Position numbers and translations under genes: made by a program. From Bryobacterales bacterium (GTDB lineage Bacteria; Acidobacteriota; Terriglobia; Bryobacterales; Bryobacteraceae): a stretch of DNA of 36,853 bases. Positions 25,319 through 34,513 of this stretch are shown piece after piece (within the stretch, counting starts at the first letter, position 1; every line of letters starts with the position of its first letter). Under the pieces are notes generated by a model. It was not told the DNA's origin, made no database searches, and worked only from the letters and a program-made list of their open reading frames with translations. The stretch is from NCBI GenBank assembly GCA_003142185.1, contig PLOR01000047.1:1-36853 (forward strand). Reading direction: 5' to 3'.

Positions 25319-28300
25319 ATGCGTGGGACAAGACTATTCTTTTCGATTGCCATGACGCTTCTGACGGCCGGAGCCGGGCGGTCAGTCGCCGCAACCTTTG
25401 GAACCGTGGTACCAATCGGCGGCACGCCCTCCGATATCGCCCTCGATGAGCCAAGGGGCGTTTTGTACATCGCGGATTTTGGCTGCGCTTGCATTGACGT
25501 GATGACGCTCGCCGACAACACCATTCACACGTCGATCAACGTAGCCCCGTTCCCGGCGGCGATCGCCCTGTCGCCCAGCGGGCAATATCTGGTGTCAGTG
25601 CACTATGCCAATTTCGGCACGTCAACCACCAGTCCGACGCCCACGGGCGGCAACCTGGTTACGGTGATCGATCTGAACAACAACCAGGCGCAGACTACAT
25701 ATGCGCTGGGCGCAGCGCCACTGGGAGTGAGCTTCGTCAACACACTCAGCGGCGACCAGGGTGGCTTGGCGGTTATCGCCACAAACGCGAATGTGATGAC
25801 GCTCGATCCGGAAACCGGAGAAATCAACATCGTGATTACGATGGCCGACATCGCGGTGACGATTCCGCAGCAGGCGCCGAACTTCCCGGGTCAGTTCACC
25901 GAAGCCGCCGTCAGTACGTCGGCCGATGGTTGGACTGCATGGGGTGTTTTCGGCGGTGGAACGGGCTTGCAGCCGATGTTCTGGTATAACGCGTTTAACG
26001 GCACTTTCAACTCGATCGCCTGGACGACTACGCCGGCGCTGGAGGCCAGGGTCAGTGTTTCCGGAGACGGCACCCACGCCATGATCGGCTGGGCTCAGTT
26101 CAATCAGACTTTCAGTATGGTCGCCGAGTACCCGAATAACGTCCTGCTCAAGAATGTCACCGGCCACGCCTGGGATTCGATCAACAACATTCTCTATGCG
26201 CAGATCCCCGATGCAGCCATGGCTGCCGCAACCCCTGTCGCCGGTTCGAATCAGTCGACGCCGGTGACTGGCCCGCTGCCGGCCCTCCTCGTCATGGATG
26301 CGGACAACCTGACTTTCCGGGAGCGGCTGACGCTGCAAGAGAACCTGATCGGGCGGGCGGTGCTGAACAAAGCGGTCTCCGTGATGTACGCCGTTTCCGA
26401 TAGCGGCGTTACCATCCTTCCAGTGGGATCGCTCAACCAGTACAACCGGGTCGAGCCAGGCCAGGAGGATGTGCTGGTCCAGACCGGTTTCTGCAACCAA
26501 TCGAACGTAAGCCAGACCTTTACTCTCGCCGATCCAGGCGGAAATCACACCGATTTCGAGCTCACTCCAGGCCCCGGCATTTTGGTTTCGCCTTCGTCGG
26601 GTGTCACGCCGGCCACCATCACGGTGATCGCGGATTCGGCCGCCTTCGCCGGCGCGCTGGGCACCAGCGTGGTGCCGGTGAAGATCAGTTCGGCATCGGC
26701 CGTCAACCAGCCGATTCCGGTGCGCGTGCTGGTCAGCAACCCGGACGAGAACCAGCGGGGCACGATAGTCAACGTTCCGGGCGTGCTGAGCGATATTGTA
26801 GCGGACACCAGCCGCAACCGGTTCTATATTACGCGCCAGGACCGCAACAAAGTGCTGGTTTACGACGGCGCCACGAGCAAGTTGCTGGCGAGCCTGCGTA
26901 CCGCGACCACGCCCATGGGAATGGCTATGACTCTCGACCAGAACTACCTATTAGTCGCCAACGCCGATTCTCAACTGGTGAGCGTGTTCGACCTGAATGC
27001 GCTGCAGCCGGTGACGCCGATCACTCTGACGCCGGACGGCAGCGATTTTGGCCGGTCCATCGCGGTGTCCAACAGCGCCATCCTGGCGTTGTCGAGGAAC
27101 GGTGGAACGGATCAGGGCGACGTGGCCGTGCTCGACCTGGCTAACAAGGTTGGCATTTCGATGCCAAGTCTGGGACCCTGGACGAACAACTCCGGGGGCG
27201 TTTCTCCTCAGTCGGTGTTGAGTGCCTCGCCCAACGGGGCCAACATTTTGATGGTCGGGCCCGATGGTCACGTCTACCTGTATAGCGCCGCGGCCAACAC
27301 TTTTGTAGCCGCGCGCCAGGACTACACGGCTTTGTCCGGCTCCTACGGCGCCTCGAGTTACGACAACTATGTGGTTGGCAGCGCCTTCCTCAACTCATCG
27401 CTGGTGCCGATGGGCGCCTTCAACACCGCCGGCGGCAATCCCTCGGGCTTCGCCTTCATCGATCAGAACAATGCCGCCAGCGGCTACCTCACGACGGCGC
27501 CAAATGCAACCAGCCCGGGCACGATACAGTTGTTCTCGCCCCTTTCCTCCGCTTCCGAAAGCCCCATCCCGATGGTGGAGGCCCCGCTGTTGCCGAGCCA
27601 TGGCAGCAGTCCGACCGGCAGCACTTCCGGTGCCAGCACGTCCACTTCGGTCTATCCCAGCCCCGATGGCACTGTTTCGAACAACGGATCGGGATCCAAC
27701 TCCGTAGACCAGTTGAACAGTTTCATGCGCACGGTGGCTCCGCTGCCCAGCGCTAACGAGATCATCGTGCTGAGCACTTCCGGCTTCACCATCTTGAGCC
27801 AGAACTATGCAGCCTCCTTCGTACCGCCAGTGATCACCAGCATAGTGAATGCGGCTAATGGCACGGCGCCGGTAGCGCCGGGCGGCCTGATCACCGTCTG
27901 GGGCACAAACATGAGCCCGGTCAGCCTGGTCGCTTCGCAAGTCCCGCTGCCGACGGCACTGGGGCAGTCTTGTCTGAGCGTCAACGGCACGCCAGTGCCG
28001 CTGCTGTTCGTTTCGTCTACGCAAGTCAATGCGCAGTTGCCGGACAACGTCCTCGGTCCCTCCACCGTCAGCATCCACACGCCGGGCGGTGTCAGCAATA
28101 GCACGCACTTCACGGTTCAGCCGGCCGCGCCGGCAGTGTTCATGTCCGGCAGCGCCGGGCCGACCACGGGCCTGGCCACCGTCGTCCGCGCCGCCAACAA
28201 CCAGCTCGTGACGCCCACCAATCCGATTCGTCCGGGAGACACGCTGGTGATTTACCTGACCGGTATGGGCCTCACCACGCCCGGGGTCATCGCCGGCGTG

Positions 28301-28534
28301 CCCGCGCCCGTCAGCCCGCTGGCCTTGGCGTCGGATGTGCCCACGGTGACGTTGGGCGGCTCCCACCTGGAAATCCAGTACGCTGGCCTGGCGCCGGGCG
28401 AGATCGGTGTGTACCAGATCAACGCGGTCGTTCCCGGCAGCGTCACGCAGGGCTTGAGTGAACCTCTGGTGATCAATCAGGGCAGCGCCATCGGCGCCAA
28501 CACCACGCTCAACGAGCGGGTGGTGGGCAACTAG
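25319..28534 (+). CDS. Secreted beta-propeller protein with C-terminal TIGR03437 module
   Basis: The product has 1071 residues. A signal peptide (FFSIAMTLLTAGAGRSVAA) is followed by two YVTN/NHL-like propeller regions: GTPSDIALDEPRGVLYIADF with AIALSPSGQYLVSV, and later SDIVADTSRNRFYITRQDRN with GMAMTLDQNYLLVANADS. A Ser/Thr/Gly-rich linker (about 760-800) leads to the C-terminal TIGR03437 module (ITSIVNAANGTAPVAPGG, SSTQVNAQLPDN, and ALASDVPTVTLGG near the end). It is an extracellular protein, probably for binding. The promoter and GAGGA site support the ATG at 25319. It is followed after 19 bp by the beta-barrel gene. Confidence 0.9.
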   Translation: MRGTRLFFSIAMTLLTAGAGRSVAATFGTVVPIGGTPSDIALDEPRGVLYIADFGCACIDVMTLADNTIHTSINVAPFPAAIALSPSGQYLVSVHYANFGTSTTSPTPTGGNLVTVIDLNNNQAQTTYALGAAPLGVSFVNTLSGDQGGLAVIATNANVMTLDPETGEINIVITMADIAVTIPQQAPNFPGQFTEAAVSTSADGWTAWGVFGGGTGLQPMFWYNAFNGTFNSIAWTTTPALEARVSVSGDGTHAMIGWAQFNQTFSMVAEYPNNVLLKNVTGHAWDSINNILYAQIPDAAMAAATPVAGSNQSTPVTGPLPALLVMDADNLTFRERLTLQENLIGRAVLNKAVSVMYAVSDSGVTILPVGSLNQYNRVEPGQEDVLVQTGFCNQSNVSQTFTLADPGGNHTDFELTPGPGILVSPSSGVTPATITVIADSAAFAGALGTSVVPVKISSASAVNQPIPVRVLVSNPDENQRGTIVNVPGVLSDIVADTSRNRFYITRQDRNKVLVYDGATSKLLASLRTATTPMGMAMTLDQNYLLVANADSQLVSVFDLNALQPVTPITLTPDGSDFGRSIAVSNSAILALSRNGGTDQGDVAVLDLANKVGISMPSLGPWTNNSGGVSPQSVLSASPNGANILMVGPDGHVYLYSAAANTFVAARQDYTALSGSYGASSYDNYVVGSAFLNSSLVPMGAFNTAGGNPSGFAFIDQNNAASGYLTTAPNATSPGTIQLFSPLSSASESPIPMVEAPLLPSHGSSPTGSTSGASTSTSVYPSPDGTVSNNGSGSNSVDQLNSFMRTVAPLPSANEIIVLSTSGFTILSQNYAASFVPPVITSIVNAANGTAPVAPGGLITVWGTNMSPVSLVASQVPLPTALGQSCLSVNGTPVPLLFVSSTQVNAQLPDNVLGPSTVSIHTPGGVSNSTHFTVQPAAPAVFMSGSAGPTTGLATVVRAANNQLVTPTNPIRPGDTLVIYLTGMGLTTPGVIAGVPAPVSPLALASDVPTVTLGGSHLEIQYAGLAPGEIGVYQINAVVPGSVTQGLSEPLVINQGSAIGANTTLNERVVGN

Positions 28535-28553
28535 TCGTCTCCCGGAGAAGAGT

Positions 28554-29207
28554 ATGAAAACGATTGGAAAGACGTTTCTGCTTCTCGCGTTCGGTTGCTG
28601 CGCCTTCGCCCAGCAATGGGAAGTGGGAGGCATCGGCGGCGTAGGCTTCCTCGACACCGTCCATGTGAGCACTACCACCGCCGGTTCGGCCACTGCCGGG
28701 TTCGCGACGGGAGCGGTCGCCGGCGCATTCTTCGGGCAAAACCTCAACGCGCACTGGAGTGGCGAGATCCGCTATGAGTTCTTCGCGACCAGCCCCAAGC
28801 TTTCCGGCGACGGCTCTTCGGCCTCATTCAGCGGCGTCGCCCACGCCGTCCACTACGACCTGATTTATCACACCGACCGAAAACATTCGCCCGTGCAGTT
28901 CTTTGCGGCGGTCGGCGGCGGTATGAAGATCTTCGATGGCACTGGTGCGCCGGAGGCTTACCAGCCTCTTCAGCAGTTTGGATACTTCACCCAGACCCAC
29001 CAGGTCAAACCGATGCTCAGTGTTGGCGGCGGCCTCATCTACAAGTTGAGCGATCGTCTCTACTTGCGCACCGAGATCCGCGATTTCATCTCCGCGTTCC
29101 CCACCAACGTAATCACGCCGCCATTGGAGCCGCCGGGCCAGCAGGTCACTTACGGCAAGGTTTTGCAGAACCTGGTTCCCATGGTGGACATCGAATACGT
29201 GTTTTGA
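28554..29207 (+). CDS. Outer-membrane beta-barrel protein
   Basis: The product has 217 residues, with a signal peptide (MKTIGKTFLLLAFGCCAFA). Alternating hydrophobic strands follow, and the C-terminus ends in aromatic residues (MVDIEYVF), as outer-membrane barrels do. The length fits an eight-stranded OmpA/OmpW-type barrel. GGAGAAG lies just before the ATG. It is probably co-transcribed with the beta-propeller gene (19-bp gap), so the two may form a surface unit; this is inference. Confidence 0.82.
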   Translation: MKTIGKTFLLLAFGCCAFAQQWEVGGIGGVGFLDTVHVSTTTAGSATAGFATGAVAGAFFGQNLNAHWSGEIRYEFFATSPKLSGDGSSASFSGVAHAVHYDLIYHTDRKHSPVQFFAAVGGGMKIFDGTGAPEAYQPLQQFGYFTQTHQVKPMLSVGGGLIYKLSDRLYLRTEIRDFISAFPTNVITPPLEPPGQQVTYGKVLQNLVPMVDIEYVF

Positions 29208-29241
29208 CGCAGGCGGAGCTCCCAGGGACCGCGGGTACAAA

Positions 29242-29260
29242 GGCAGGTCGGGGACCTGCC
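29242..29260. repeat. Hairpin repeat GGCAGGTC-GGG-GACCTGCC between convergent genes
   Basis: It is identical over 19 bp to 5416-5434. It lies in the 60-bp gap where the beta-barrel gene (plus) and the DUF420 gene (minus) converge, so it could serve both as a shared terminator hairpin. CCTTTT follows on the plus strand. Confidence 0.75.
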
Positions 29261-29267
29261 TCACCTT

Positions 29268-29678
29268 TTACATGTGGTACAGCATGAAGTAGACCACCAC
29301 GCCGGTCACGCTCACGTATAGCCAGATGGGCAGGGTCCAGCGCGCGATTCTTCGGTGGGCATCGTAGCGGCCGGCGAGGCTGCGGCGCAGCGTGATAATC
29401 GCCAGCACCGGAACCGCGGCGGCCAGCACCGTGTGCGTGCCCAGTATGCTTAGATAGATGGCGCGCAGCGGTCCGGCGTGTTGAAATCGCACACTCCCGA
29501 CCTGCACGTGATAAACGATGTAGCAAACCAGAAACGTGCAGGAGACGACGAACGCGGCCGTCATCACCCGCCGGTGGGTTTCCCTCCGCTTACGCCGGAT
29601 CAGCAGGTAACCCCACACCAGCAGAATGGCGGCGCTGGCGTTCAAGAAGGCGTTGATCGAAGGAAGAATTGGAGTCAT
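29268..29678 (-). CDS. DUF420 membrane protein (CtaM/YozB-like)
   Basis: The product has 136 residues from the ATG at 29678. Four TM helices carry the family motif TPILPSINAFLNASAAILL near the start and conserved histidines (THRRVMTAAF, YIVYHVQVG, GTHTVLAAAVPVL). DUF420 proteins of the CtaM/YozB type are needed for cytochrome aa3-type oxidase maturation in Firmicutes (background knowledge). The gene is last in a group with ctaB and an ABC transporter, which supports an oxidase-assembly role. The gap after the permease gene is 69 bp. Confidence 0.85.
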   Translation of the reverse strand: MTPILPSINAFLNASAAILLVWGYLLIRRKRRETHRRVMTAAFVVSCTFLVCYIVYHVQVGSVRFQHAGPLRAIYLSILGTHTVLAAAVPVLAIITLRRSLAGRYDAHRRIARWTLPIWLYVSVTGVVVYFMLYHM

Positions 29679-29747
29679 GGTGTTTTGCGTTCTTGGCAGG
29701 CGAAATCCTGAACGGACCCGAAAACCGGGGCGCCTGCCCCACAATCT

Positions 29748-30518
29748 TCACGCCGTGCTGTGCGTGCTCTTCTGCGCGGCCATGATTCCCGAGGCCGCCA
29801 GCAGCACCAACCCGAACGCCAGCGTTACGAGCAGGCTGGCCGCCGCTCCCGGTTGCGCATTCGGCAGCGCCAGCGTGTGATTCAGCAACGCGATCGAATA
29901 CGTCAGCGGGTTGGCCCACATCAGCCACCGCACCCAGCCGTGCGCGGTGGCCATCGGGAACAGCGACCCCGAGACCATCCACATGGGCACCAGCAGCAAA
30001 TTCATAATCGCATGAAAGCCGGCGGTGGATTCCATCCTCCAGGCAATCACGAATCCGAGGCCGGTGAGCGTAAATGAAATCAGCAGAATCGCCAGCGCTA
30101 CCGGAATCAGTTCCAGCACCCCGATGCGGACGCCCGCCAAGGGCGCGAAGCACAGGAAAATCAGCCCCTGAATCCAGGCCAGCGTGGCCGACCCCAAAAT
30201 CTTGCCCAGCACCAAGCTGGTGCGCGGCGCGGGCGAGACCATCATCGATAACAAAAATCCCTCTCGCCGGTCTTCGATGATGGAAATGGTCGAAAAGATG
30301 GCCGAGAACATCACCGTCAACACCAGGGCGCCGGAATAATACCGCGCCAGGTCGTTCGATCCGGAGCCGATCAGCAGCCAGAACACCAGCGGCGACGCGA
30401 CCACGCCCAGCACGCGGCTTTTCTGGCGCCAGAAGCGGACCAGTTCGCGCTGCCACAGCGTGGCGGCAGGCAGAACGAAGCTACTCAATCTGCGCCCCCG
30501 TTTCGCGCACGAAGACAT
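29748..30518 (-). CDS. ABC-2 type transporter permease
   Basis: The product has 256 residues from the ATG at 30518. It has six TM helices and the ABC-2 pattern (WQRELVRFWRQKSR before TM1; SIIEDRREGFLLSMMVSPAPR in the coupling loop). The start is uncertain. The ATG overlaps the ATPase gene by 38 bp with a weak ribosome site, and a TTG at 30488, after a GGGGG stretch, gives an 8-bp overlap. It partners with the ATPase encoded just upstream. The substrate is unknown; the DrrB/NatB-like family and the ctaB context point to heme or oxidase biogenesis. Confidence 0.87.
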   Translation of the reverse strand: MSSCAKRGRRLSSFVLPAATLWQRELVRFWRQKSRVLGVVASPLVFWLLIGSGSNDLARYYSGALVLTVMFSAIFSTISIIEDRREGFLLSMMVSPAPRTSLVLGKILGSATLAWIQGLIFLCFAPLAGVRIGVLELIPVALAILLISFTLTGLGFVIAWRMESTAGFHAIMNLLLVPMWMVSGSLFPMATAHGWVRWLMWANPLTYSIALLNHTLALPNAQPGAAASLLVTLAFGLVLLAASGIMAAQKSTHSTA

Positions 30519-31389
30519 CTTCGAGGGTCGGCTTGTGCAGGCCCACCGATTGGATCGCTCCGGGAAACGCCTCCACCACTTCGGCGATGAAGCGATGCCC
30601 GTTTTCGATTTCCACGCGCACTTGGCCGTCCACCTGGCTGGCGCGCAATCCGAAGCGCTGCTCGATCGAGCCAGCCAAGGCCTTCGCGTCTTCCGCCTCC
30701 AGCACCACCACGTCGCCGCCGATGCGCGCGCACAGCGCTTGCGGGCTGCCCTCGGTCACAATCTGACCCTGGTGCAGCAGCGCCAGGCGGTTGCAGCGGT
30801 CGGCCTCTTCCAGAACGTGGGTGGTGAGCAGAATCGTCACGCCCTCCTGATCGCGCAGCCGCTCGATGTGTCGCGTCAGGTCGCGCCGCGCGGCAGGATC
30901 GAGGCCGGTCGACGCCTCGTCCATCAGCAGCACCGGCGGGCGGTGCAGCAGCGCCTTGGCGATCTCGACGCGCCGGCGCAGCCCGCCCGAGAGCTTCTCC
31001 ACCACGTCCTTGCGGCGATCCTCCAGGCCCAGTGGCGTCATGGCGTGTTCCATGCGCTCCCGCAACAGCGCGCCCGAGAGCCCGTGCAAATGGCCTTGCG
31101 CGCGCAGGTTCTCTTCCACCGTCAGCGCCTTGTCGAGACTCTGCGTTTGGAACACCACACCCACCTGGCGCCGCACCGCCGCCCGGTCGCGCACCACGTC
31201 GCAGCCGCCAATCACGGCGCGGCCTTCGCTGGGCGCCATCATCGTCGACAGAATGCGGAAGAGCGTGGACTTGCCACCGCCGTTCGGCCCCAACAGGCCG
31301 AAGATTTCGCCTTGCGCCACTTCGAAGGTGACATTGCTCAGGGCCGTGCGCTCGCCGTATCGATGTGTCAGATTCGCAACTTCAATCAC
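30481..31389 (-). CDS. ABC transporter ATP-binding protein (DrrA/NatA-like)
   Basis: The product has 302 residues from a GTG at 31389 whose GTGA overlaps the ctaB stop. Walker A is GPNGGGKST, followed by Q-loop (VGVVFQTQSL), signature LSGGLRRRVEIAK, Walker B VLLMDEASTGLDP and H-loop TTHVLEEAD. All core motifs are intact. A C-terminal extension (about 215-302) ends VETGAQIE-like after PTLEDVFVRETG, the usual end of this family. It energises the downstream permease. Confidence 0.9.
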   Translation of the reverse strand: MIEVANLTHRYGERTALSNVTFEVAQGEIFGLLGPNGGGKSTLFRILSTMMAPSEGRAVIGGCDVVRDRAAVRRQVGVVFQTQSLDKALTVEENLRAQGHLHGLSGALLRERMEHAMTPLGLEDRRKDVVEKLSGGLRRRVEIAKALLHRPPVLLMDEASTGLDPAARRDLTRHIERLRDQEGVTILLTTHVLEEADRCNRLALLHQGQIVTEGSPQALCARIGGDVVVLEAEDAKALAGSIEQRFGLRASQVDGQVRVEIENGHRFIAEVVEAFPGAIQSVGLHKPTLEDVFVRETGAQIE

Positions 31390-32264
31390 AGGCCTGGCCT
31401 GTCGAGGAGCATCAGCCCGTAAAGAAACGGCAGGTACACCACCGAGGTGAGCAGAACGCCGCGCGCGCGCGCCACGGTCCGCTCGCGGGCCACCCGCACG
31501 CCCGCGTACAGGAACCACAAACCGAGCAGCAGCGCTCCCGCCAGGTAGATGCGCCCCGACATTCCCAGCATACCCGGAACCAGGCTGACCGGGATCAGCG
31601 CCAGGCCGAATAGTACGATCTGGCGCGCCGTCGACCGGCCGTCCGGTTCCACCACCGGCAGCATGCGTATGCCGGCGCGCGCGTAATCTTCTTTATACAT
31701 CCAGGCGATCGAATAGAAATGGGGGAACTGCCAGAGGAAGAGGATTGCAAAGAGCACCCAGGAATCCGCCGTCAGCCGTCCCGCCGCGGCCGCGTAGCCG
31801 ATCACCGGCGGCATGGCGCCCGGAATGGCGCCGATGGTGGTGGACCACCAGGTGCGCTGCTTGAGCGGCGTATAGAAGAACAGGTAGCTGGCCAGGGTGA
31901 ATGCGCCGATCCAGGCGGCCAGCGGATTCACTCCCGCCCACAGATCGGCAAATCCCGCCACCGAAAGCGCCACGCCGAAAGCCAGCGCCGGCCCGGAGGC
32001 GAGCCGTCCGGAAGGCAGCGGCCGGTCCGCCGTGCGCCGCATTCGTGCGTCGGCCTCCCGTTCCAGCCACTGGTTGAGCGCAGCGGTGCCGGAGGCAATC
32101 AGCCCAGTTCCGAGCATGGTGTTGAACAATCGCAGCACGCCGACGTGCTGGAGGAATTGGCTCCAGCCGCCCGTCCCGGCAAGTCCAAAAAAGTAGCCGA
32201 TTCCGGTGCTCATCAGAATCAGCCAGGTGATCCGCGGTTTGGTCAGCTCAATGTAATCGCGCAT
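31386..32264 (-). CDS. ctaB: Protoheme IX farnesyltransferase (heme O synthase)
   Basis: The product has 292 residues and belongs to the UbiA-type polyprenyltransferase fold with about nine TM helices. The allylic-diphosphate motif is N64-x3-E68-x3-D72 followed by RRTADRPLPSGR (76-87). The second motif region is HFYSIAWMYKEDYARAGIRML. It farnesylates heme B to heme O for cytochrome oxidases. E68 replaces the usual Asp, a conservative change. It heads the ABC-ATPase/permease/DUF420 group (overlap 4 bp). Confidence 0.93.
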   Translation of the reverse strand: MRDYIELTKPRITWLILMSTGIGYFFGLAGTGGWSQFLQHVGVLRLFNTMLGTGLIASGTAALNQWLEREADARMRRTADRPLPSGRLASGPALAFGVALSVAGFADLWAGVNPLAAWIGAFTLASYLFFYTPLKQRTWWSTTIGAIPGAMPPVIGYAAAAGRLTADSWVLFAILFLWQFPHFYSIAWMYKEDYARAGIRMLPVVEPDGRSTARQIVLFGLALIPVSLVPGMLGMSGRIYLAGALLLGLWFLYAGVRVARERTVARARGVLLTSVVYLPFLYGLMLLDRPGL

Positions 32265-32474
32265 GTGTGGGATCGATGGCAGCCCGCTCGCTCGCCGGGC
32301 ATGTTTATGTGATGCACGCGCAGTGGAGCAAGCTTCCCAAAACCCGCTCGTAATTCGCCCTCAGTCGACATCATCCGTTCAGCCAGCCATCCTCGCGCAA
32401 GCCAGTGTTGAAGTTCCCAACGCTTCGGCGCGTCCCAAGGATGGCCAGCGACTTTCTATTGTAGTAGGTTTGGG

Positions 32475-32530
32475 ACCGTGGCGCAGGCTGTCTGAGCCTG
32501 CTGAGCCGAGAATCGTCTCGGCTTTTCTTG
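32475..32530 (-). repeat. AGCCGAGA hairpin repeat, copy C
   Basis: In reverse orientation it matches the first part of copies A and B. It has the stem AGCCGAGA/TCTCGGCT (32504-32511 and 32516-32523), followed on the plus strand by TTTCTTG, and a second stem CAGGCT/AGCCTG (32484-32489 and 32495-32500). Confidence 0.8.
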
Positions 32531-32620
32531 TTTGCTGCGCCTCCGGGTAGACGTTGGGAAGCCGACTCCGTTGACGCTCCATGGCAGGTTGTCGGCTCTT
32601 TCGGGAAAGAGATCCCCTCA

Positions 32621-32654
32621 AAGGAAAAGCCGAGACGACTCTAGGCTCAGGCTA
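32621..32654 (+). repeat. AGCCGAGA hairpin repeat, copy D (partial)
   Basis: This is a shortened copy with one stem mismatch (AGCCGAGA/TCTAGGCT, 32628-32635 and 32640-32647). In the leftward direction it follows the radical SAM gene stop by about 150 bp and could act as its terminator. Confidence 0.7.
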
Positions 32655-32800
32655 CTACCGTTACCGGCGTATCATGGGAGAATCTCGCCGCCGCTCAGGA
32701 AGGAGGAGCACTCACGTCGCCGCCTCCGGAGCGGCGCTTAAGGCCATGGGTCCGGCAATGGCGGTGTCGCAGCCGTGCACGCAAAGCCGGTGCCAAGCCG

Positions 32801-34471
32801 TCATGTGCGGCAAACCGCTTCATCTTCCAGGGTAGTCGCGTTCCTTGGCATAACGTCGGCGGCCGCTTTGTGGCCCGTGCCACACCCCGCGGCCGCGGCA
32901 GCCTCCAGCGCGGCAAGGATGGTTTGCTGGTACTGCGCGACAAAGGCATTCCGCATACTCAAGAGTTGCTCACTGAAGCCCTTGCTATCTGCCTGAACTT
33001 TTGCGGAAGAAGGAGTTCGACCCAGATCTCGCTCAAAGATCTGGCAGACTTTCCCGGCCAAATCGAGGAGGTACTCGTTGCAGCGCCGCGTAATGGAACG
33101 GAGAGACTTCTCGTATTCCTGTAACCCGGCGATTGGCGGGCATAGCCTCCGCAGCACCCAATACTCGTGCCAGGCGAAGGTAAGTTGGCTCGCCAAAGCG
33201 TCCGAGCCATTCATCCAGTGGGCTACCAGGACGTTCAGCGCCTCAAAGCATGAATTAAGGCGTGGGTCCAGGAAATCATAGTCGGGGTTATGAACGCTGC
33301 CGCGCAACCGGCCTTCCCGGGCTAATTGCTCTTCGATTGGCGTCGCAGCGTAGGGAAGCATGCGGCAAAATACGGCCGGCACACCGCCGTCTGCAGTGAT
33401 CTGCTTCAGGTAAACCGTGTTCTCCCTCACGGAATCGAAGGAGCTCGAGGGATCGAAGAGCATGAAGCCATAGGTAAAGCACAGGTCCAGGTGCTGGAGA
33501 ATGCGTACGGCTCGGAGGCTGTCATCGAGACTCAGTTGCTTGTTCAGCGCACGCAATCCGGTCTCATTGCCGGACTCGATGCCCAAGTAAACCATATAAA
33601 GGCCGGCATCTCGCAGACGCGCGAACAACTCCGGCTCCACTTCGTCAGAGCGGCAACTGATTTTCCAGATCACCTTTCCGTAGAGCCCTTGTTCCCTGAG
33701 CGAATCGATAAACCGCGTTACCCAGCGTCTCCCGAACGCGCCCCAAACCGGAAAGTCGTCATCCTGGAACAGAAAGATAGATACTCCGCTCTCTTCATAC
33801 AGCGCTTTCATCTCCTGCACAACTCTCGCTGGGTTTCGGGTGCGGACCTTTTTGCCGGGTACCTGTCCGTAAAACTGGCGGATGGAGCAGAACGAACAAT
33901 CGCGGCAACAACCGCGGCTCGCAAGAATCGGACTGGCCCTCCTCCCTAATATCTGCAAGGACGACTCCAGCGGGCGTGCGGGAAAAGGAAGGTCGTCCAA
34001 GTCGGCGATCAGCGGTCGTGGCGCGTTGGTGATGCACCTGTCGCCATCGCGATAGGCAACCCCCGCCACGTCATGCCATTCCCGGCCCTCCGCTAACCGC
34101 TGCACTAACTCCGCCAACGTAATCTCGCCTTCGAACCGAACTACGCTGTCGAGTTCCGGTACATCCCGCAATACCTGTTCATACCGAAGACTGGGGTAGT
34201 GTCCGCCGGTACAGAAGTGACACGCGATGCCGTTGTTCCGGAGGTAGACTGCCAGAGCGCGAAACTGCGGCACATAGTATTGGAAGATCAGCGAAAACCC
34301 AACCAATACCGGATTCGCAGATCGGATCGAGTCGAGGATTGACTCGCGTCTCTCGCGGAAGTCCAAAATGCGAACTGCGAAGCCGCGCTGGAGCAGCATC
34401 GCAGCCACGTACCCTACTCCAAGATTCCCCTGCTCCTGAAACCCGATGAGGATTACATTCGGAAGGAACAT
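32801..34471 (-). CDS. B12-binding-type radical SAM protein
   Basis: The product has 556 residues from the ATG at 34471, with GGAGGT about 6 nt upstream. Residues 1-130 are a B12-binding-type Rossmann domain (LIGFQEQGNLGVGYVAAMLL; GGHYPSLRYEQVL). The radical SAM core has C188-x3-C192-x2-C195 (SRGCCRDCSFCS) and the later segments LFQDDDFPV and VYLGIESGNETGL. Residues ~400-556 form a helical extension I do not recognise. Such enzymes methylate or rearrange unactivated carbons in peptides, lipids or antibiotics. The gene lies 42 bp after a 71-residue peptide gene on the same strand, so peptide modification is the leading idea, not a proven function. Confidence 0.9.
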   Translation of the reverse strand: MFLPNVILIGFQEQGNLGVGYVAAMLLQRGFAVRILDFRERRESILDSIRSANPVLVGFSLIFQYYVPQFRALAVYLRNNGIACHFCTGGHYPSLRYEQVLRDVPELDSVVRFEGEITLAELVQRLAEGREWHDVAGVAYRDGDRCITNAPRPLIADLDDLPFPARPLESSLQILGRRASPILASRGCCRDCSFCSIRQFYGQVPGKKVRTRNPARVVQEMKALYEESGVSIFLFQDDDFPVWGAFGRRWVTRFIDSLREQGLYGKVIWKISCRSDEVEPELFARLRDAGLYMVYLGIESGNETGLRALNKQLSLDDSLRAVRILQHLDLCFTYGFMLFDPSSSFDSVRENTVYLKQITADGGVPAVFCRMLPYAATPIEEQLAREGRLRGSVHNPDYDFLDPRLNSCFEALNVLVAHWMNGSDALASQLTFAWHEYWVLRRLCPPIAGLQEYEKSLRSITRRCNEYLLDLAGKVCQIFERDLGRTPSSAKVQADSKGFSEQLLSMRNAFVAQYQQTILAALEAAAAAGCGTGHKAAADVMPRNATTLEDEAVCRT

Positions 34472-34513
34472 GACCTACCTCCGGAACAGCCGCCGTCAAA
34501 CCAAACCAAGGGG

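Larger units (their letters stand above)
32265..32800. other. Gene-free interval with repeat copies
   Basis: These 536 bp lie between ctaB and the radical SAM gene (both minus). I see no real gene. It contains a reverse-oriented copy (C) and a partial copy (D) of the AGCCGAGA repeat, about 90 bp apart. Short open frames here are translations of those repeats. The ctaB promoter should lie in the first 200 bp but is not obvious. Confidence 0.7.

Noticed and set aside
32379-32621. 80-codon minus-strand frame in the repeat-bearing gap
   Set aside because: Most of its translation is the AGCCGAGA repeat read through; similar pieces appear at 18304-18855.
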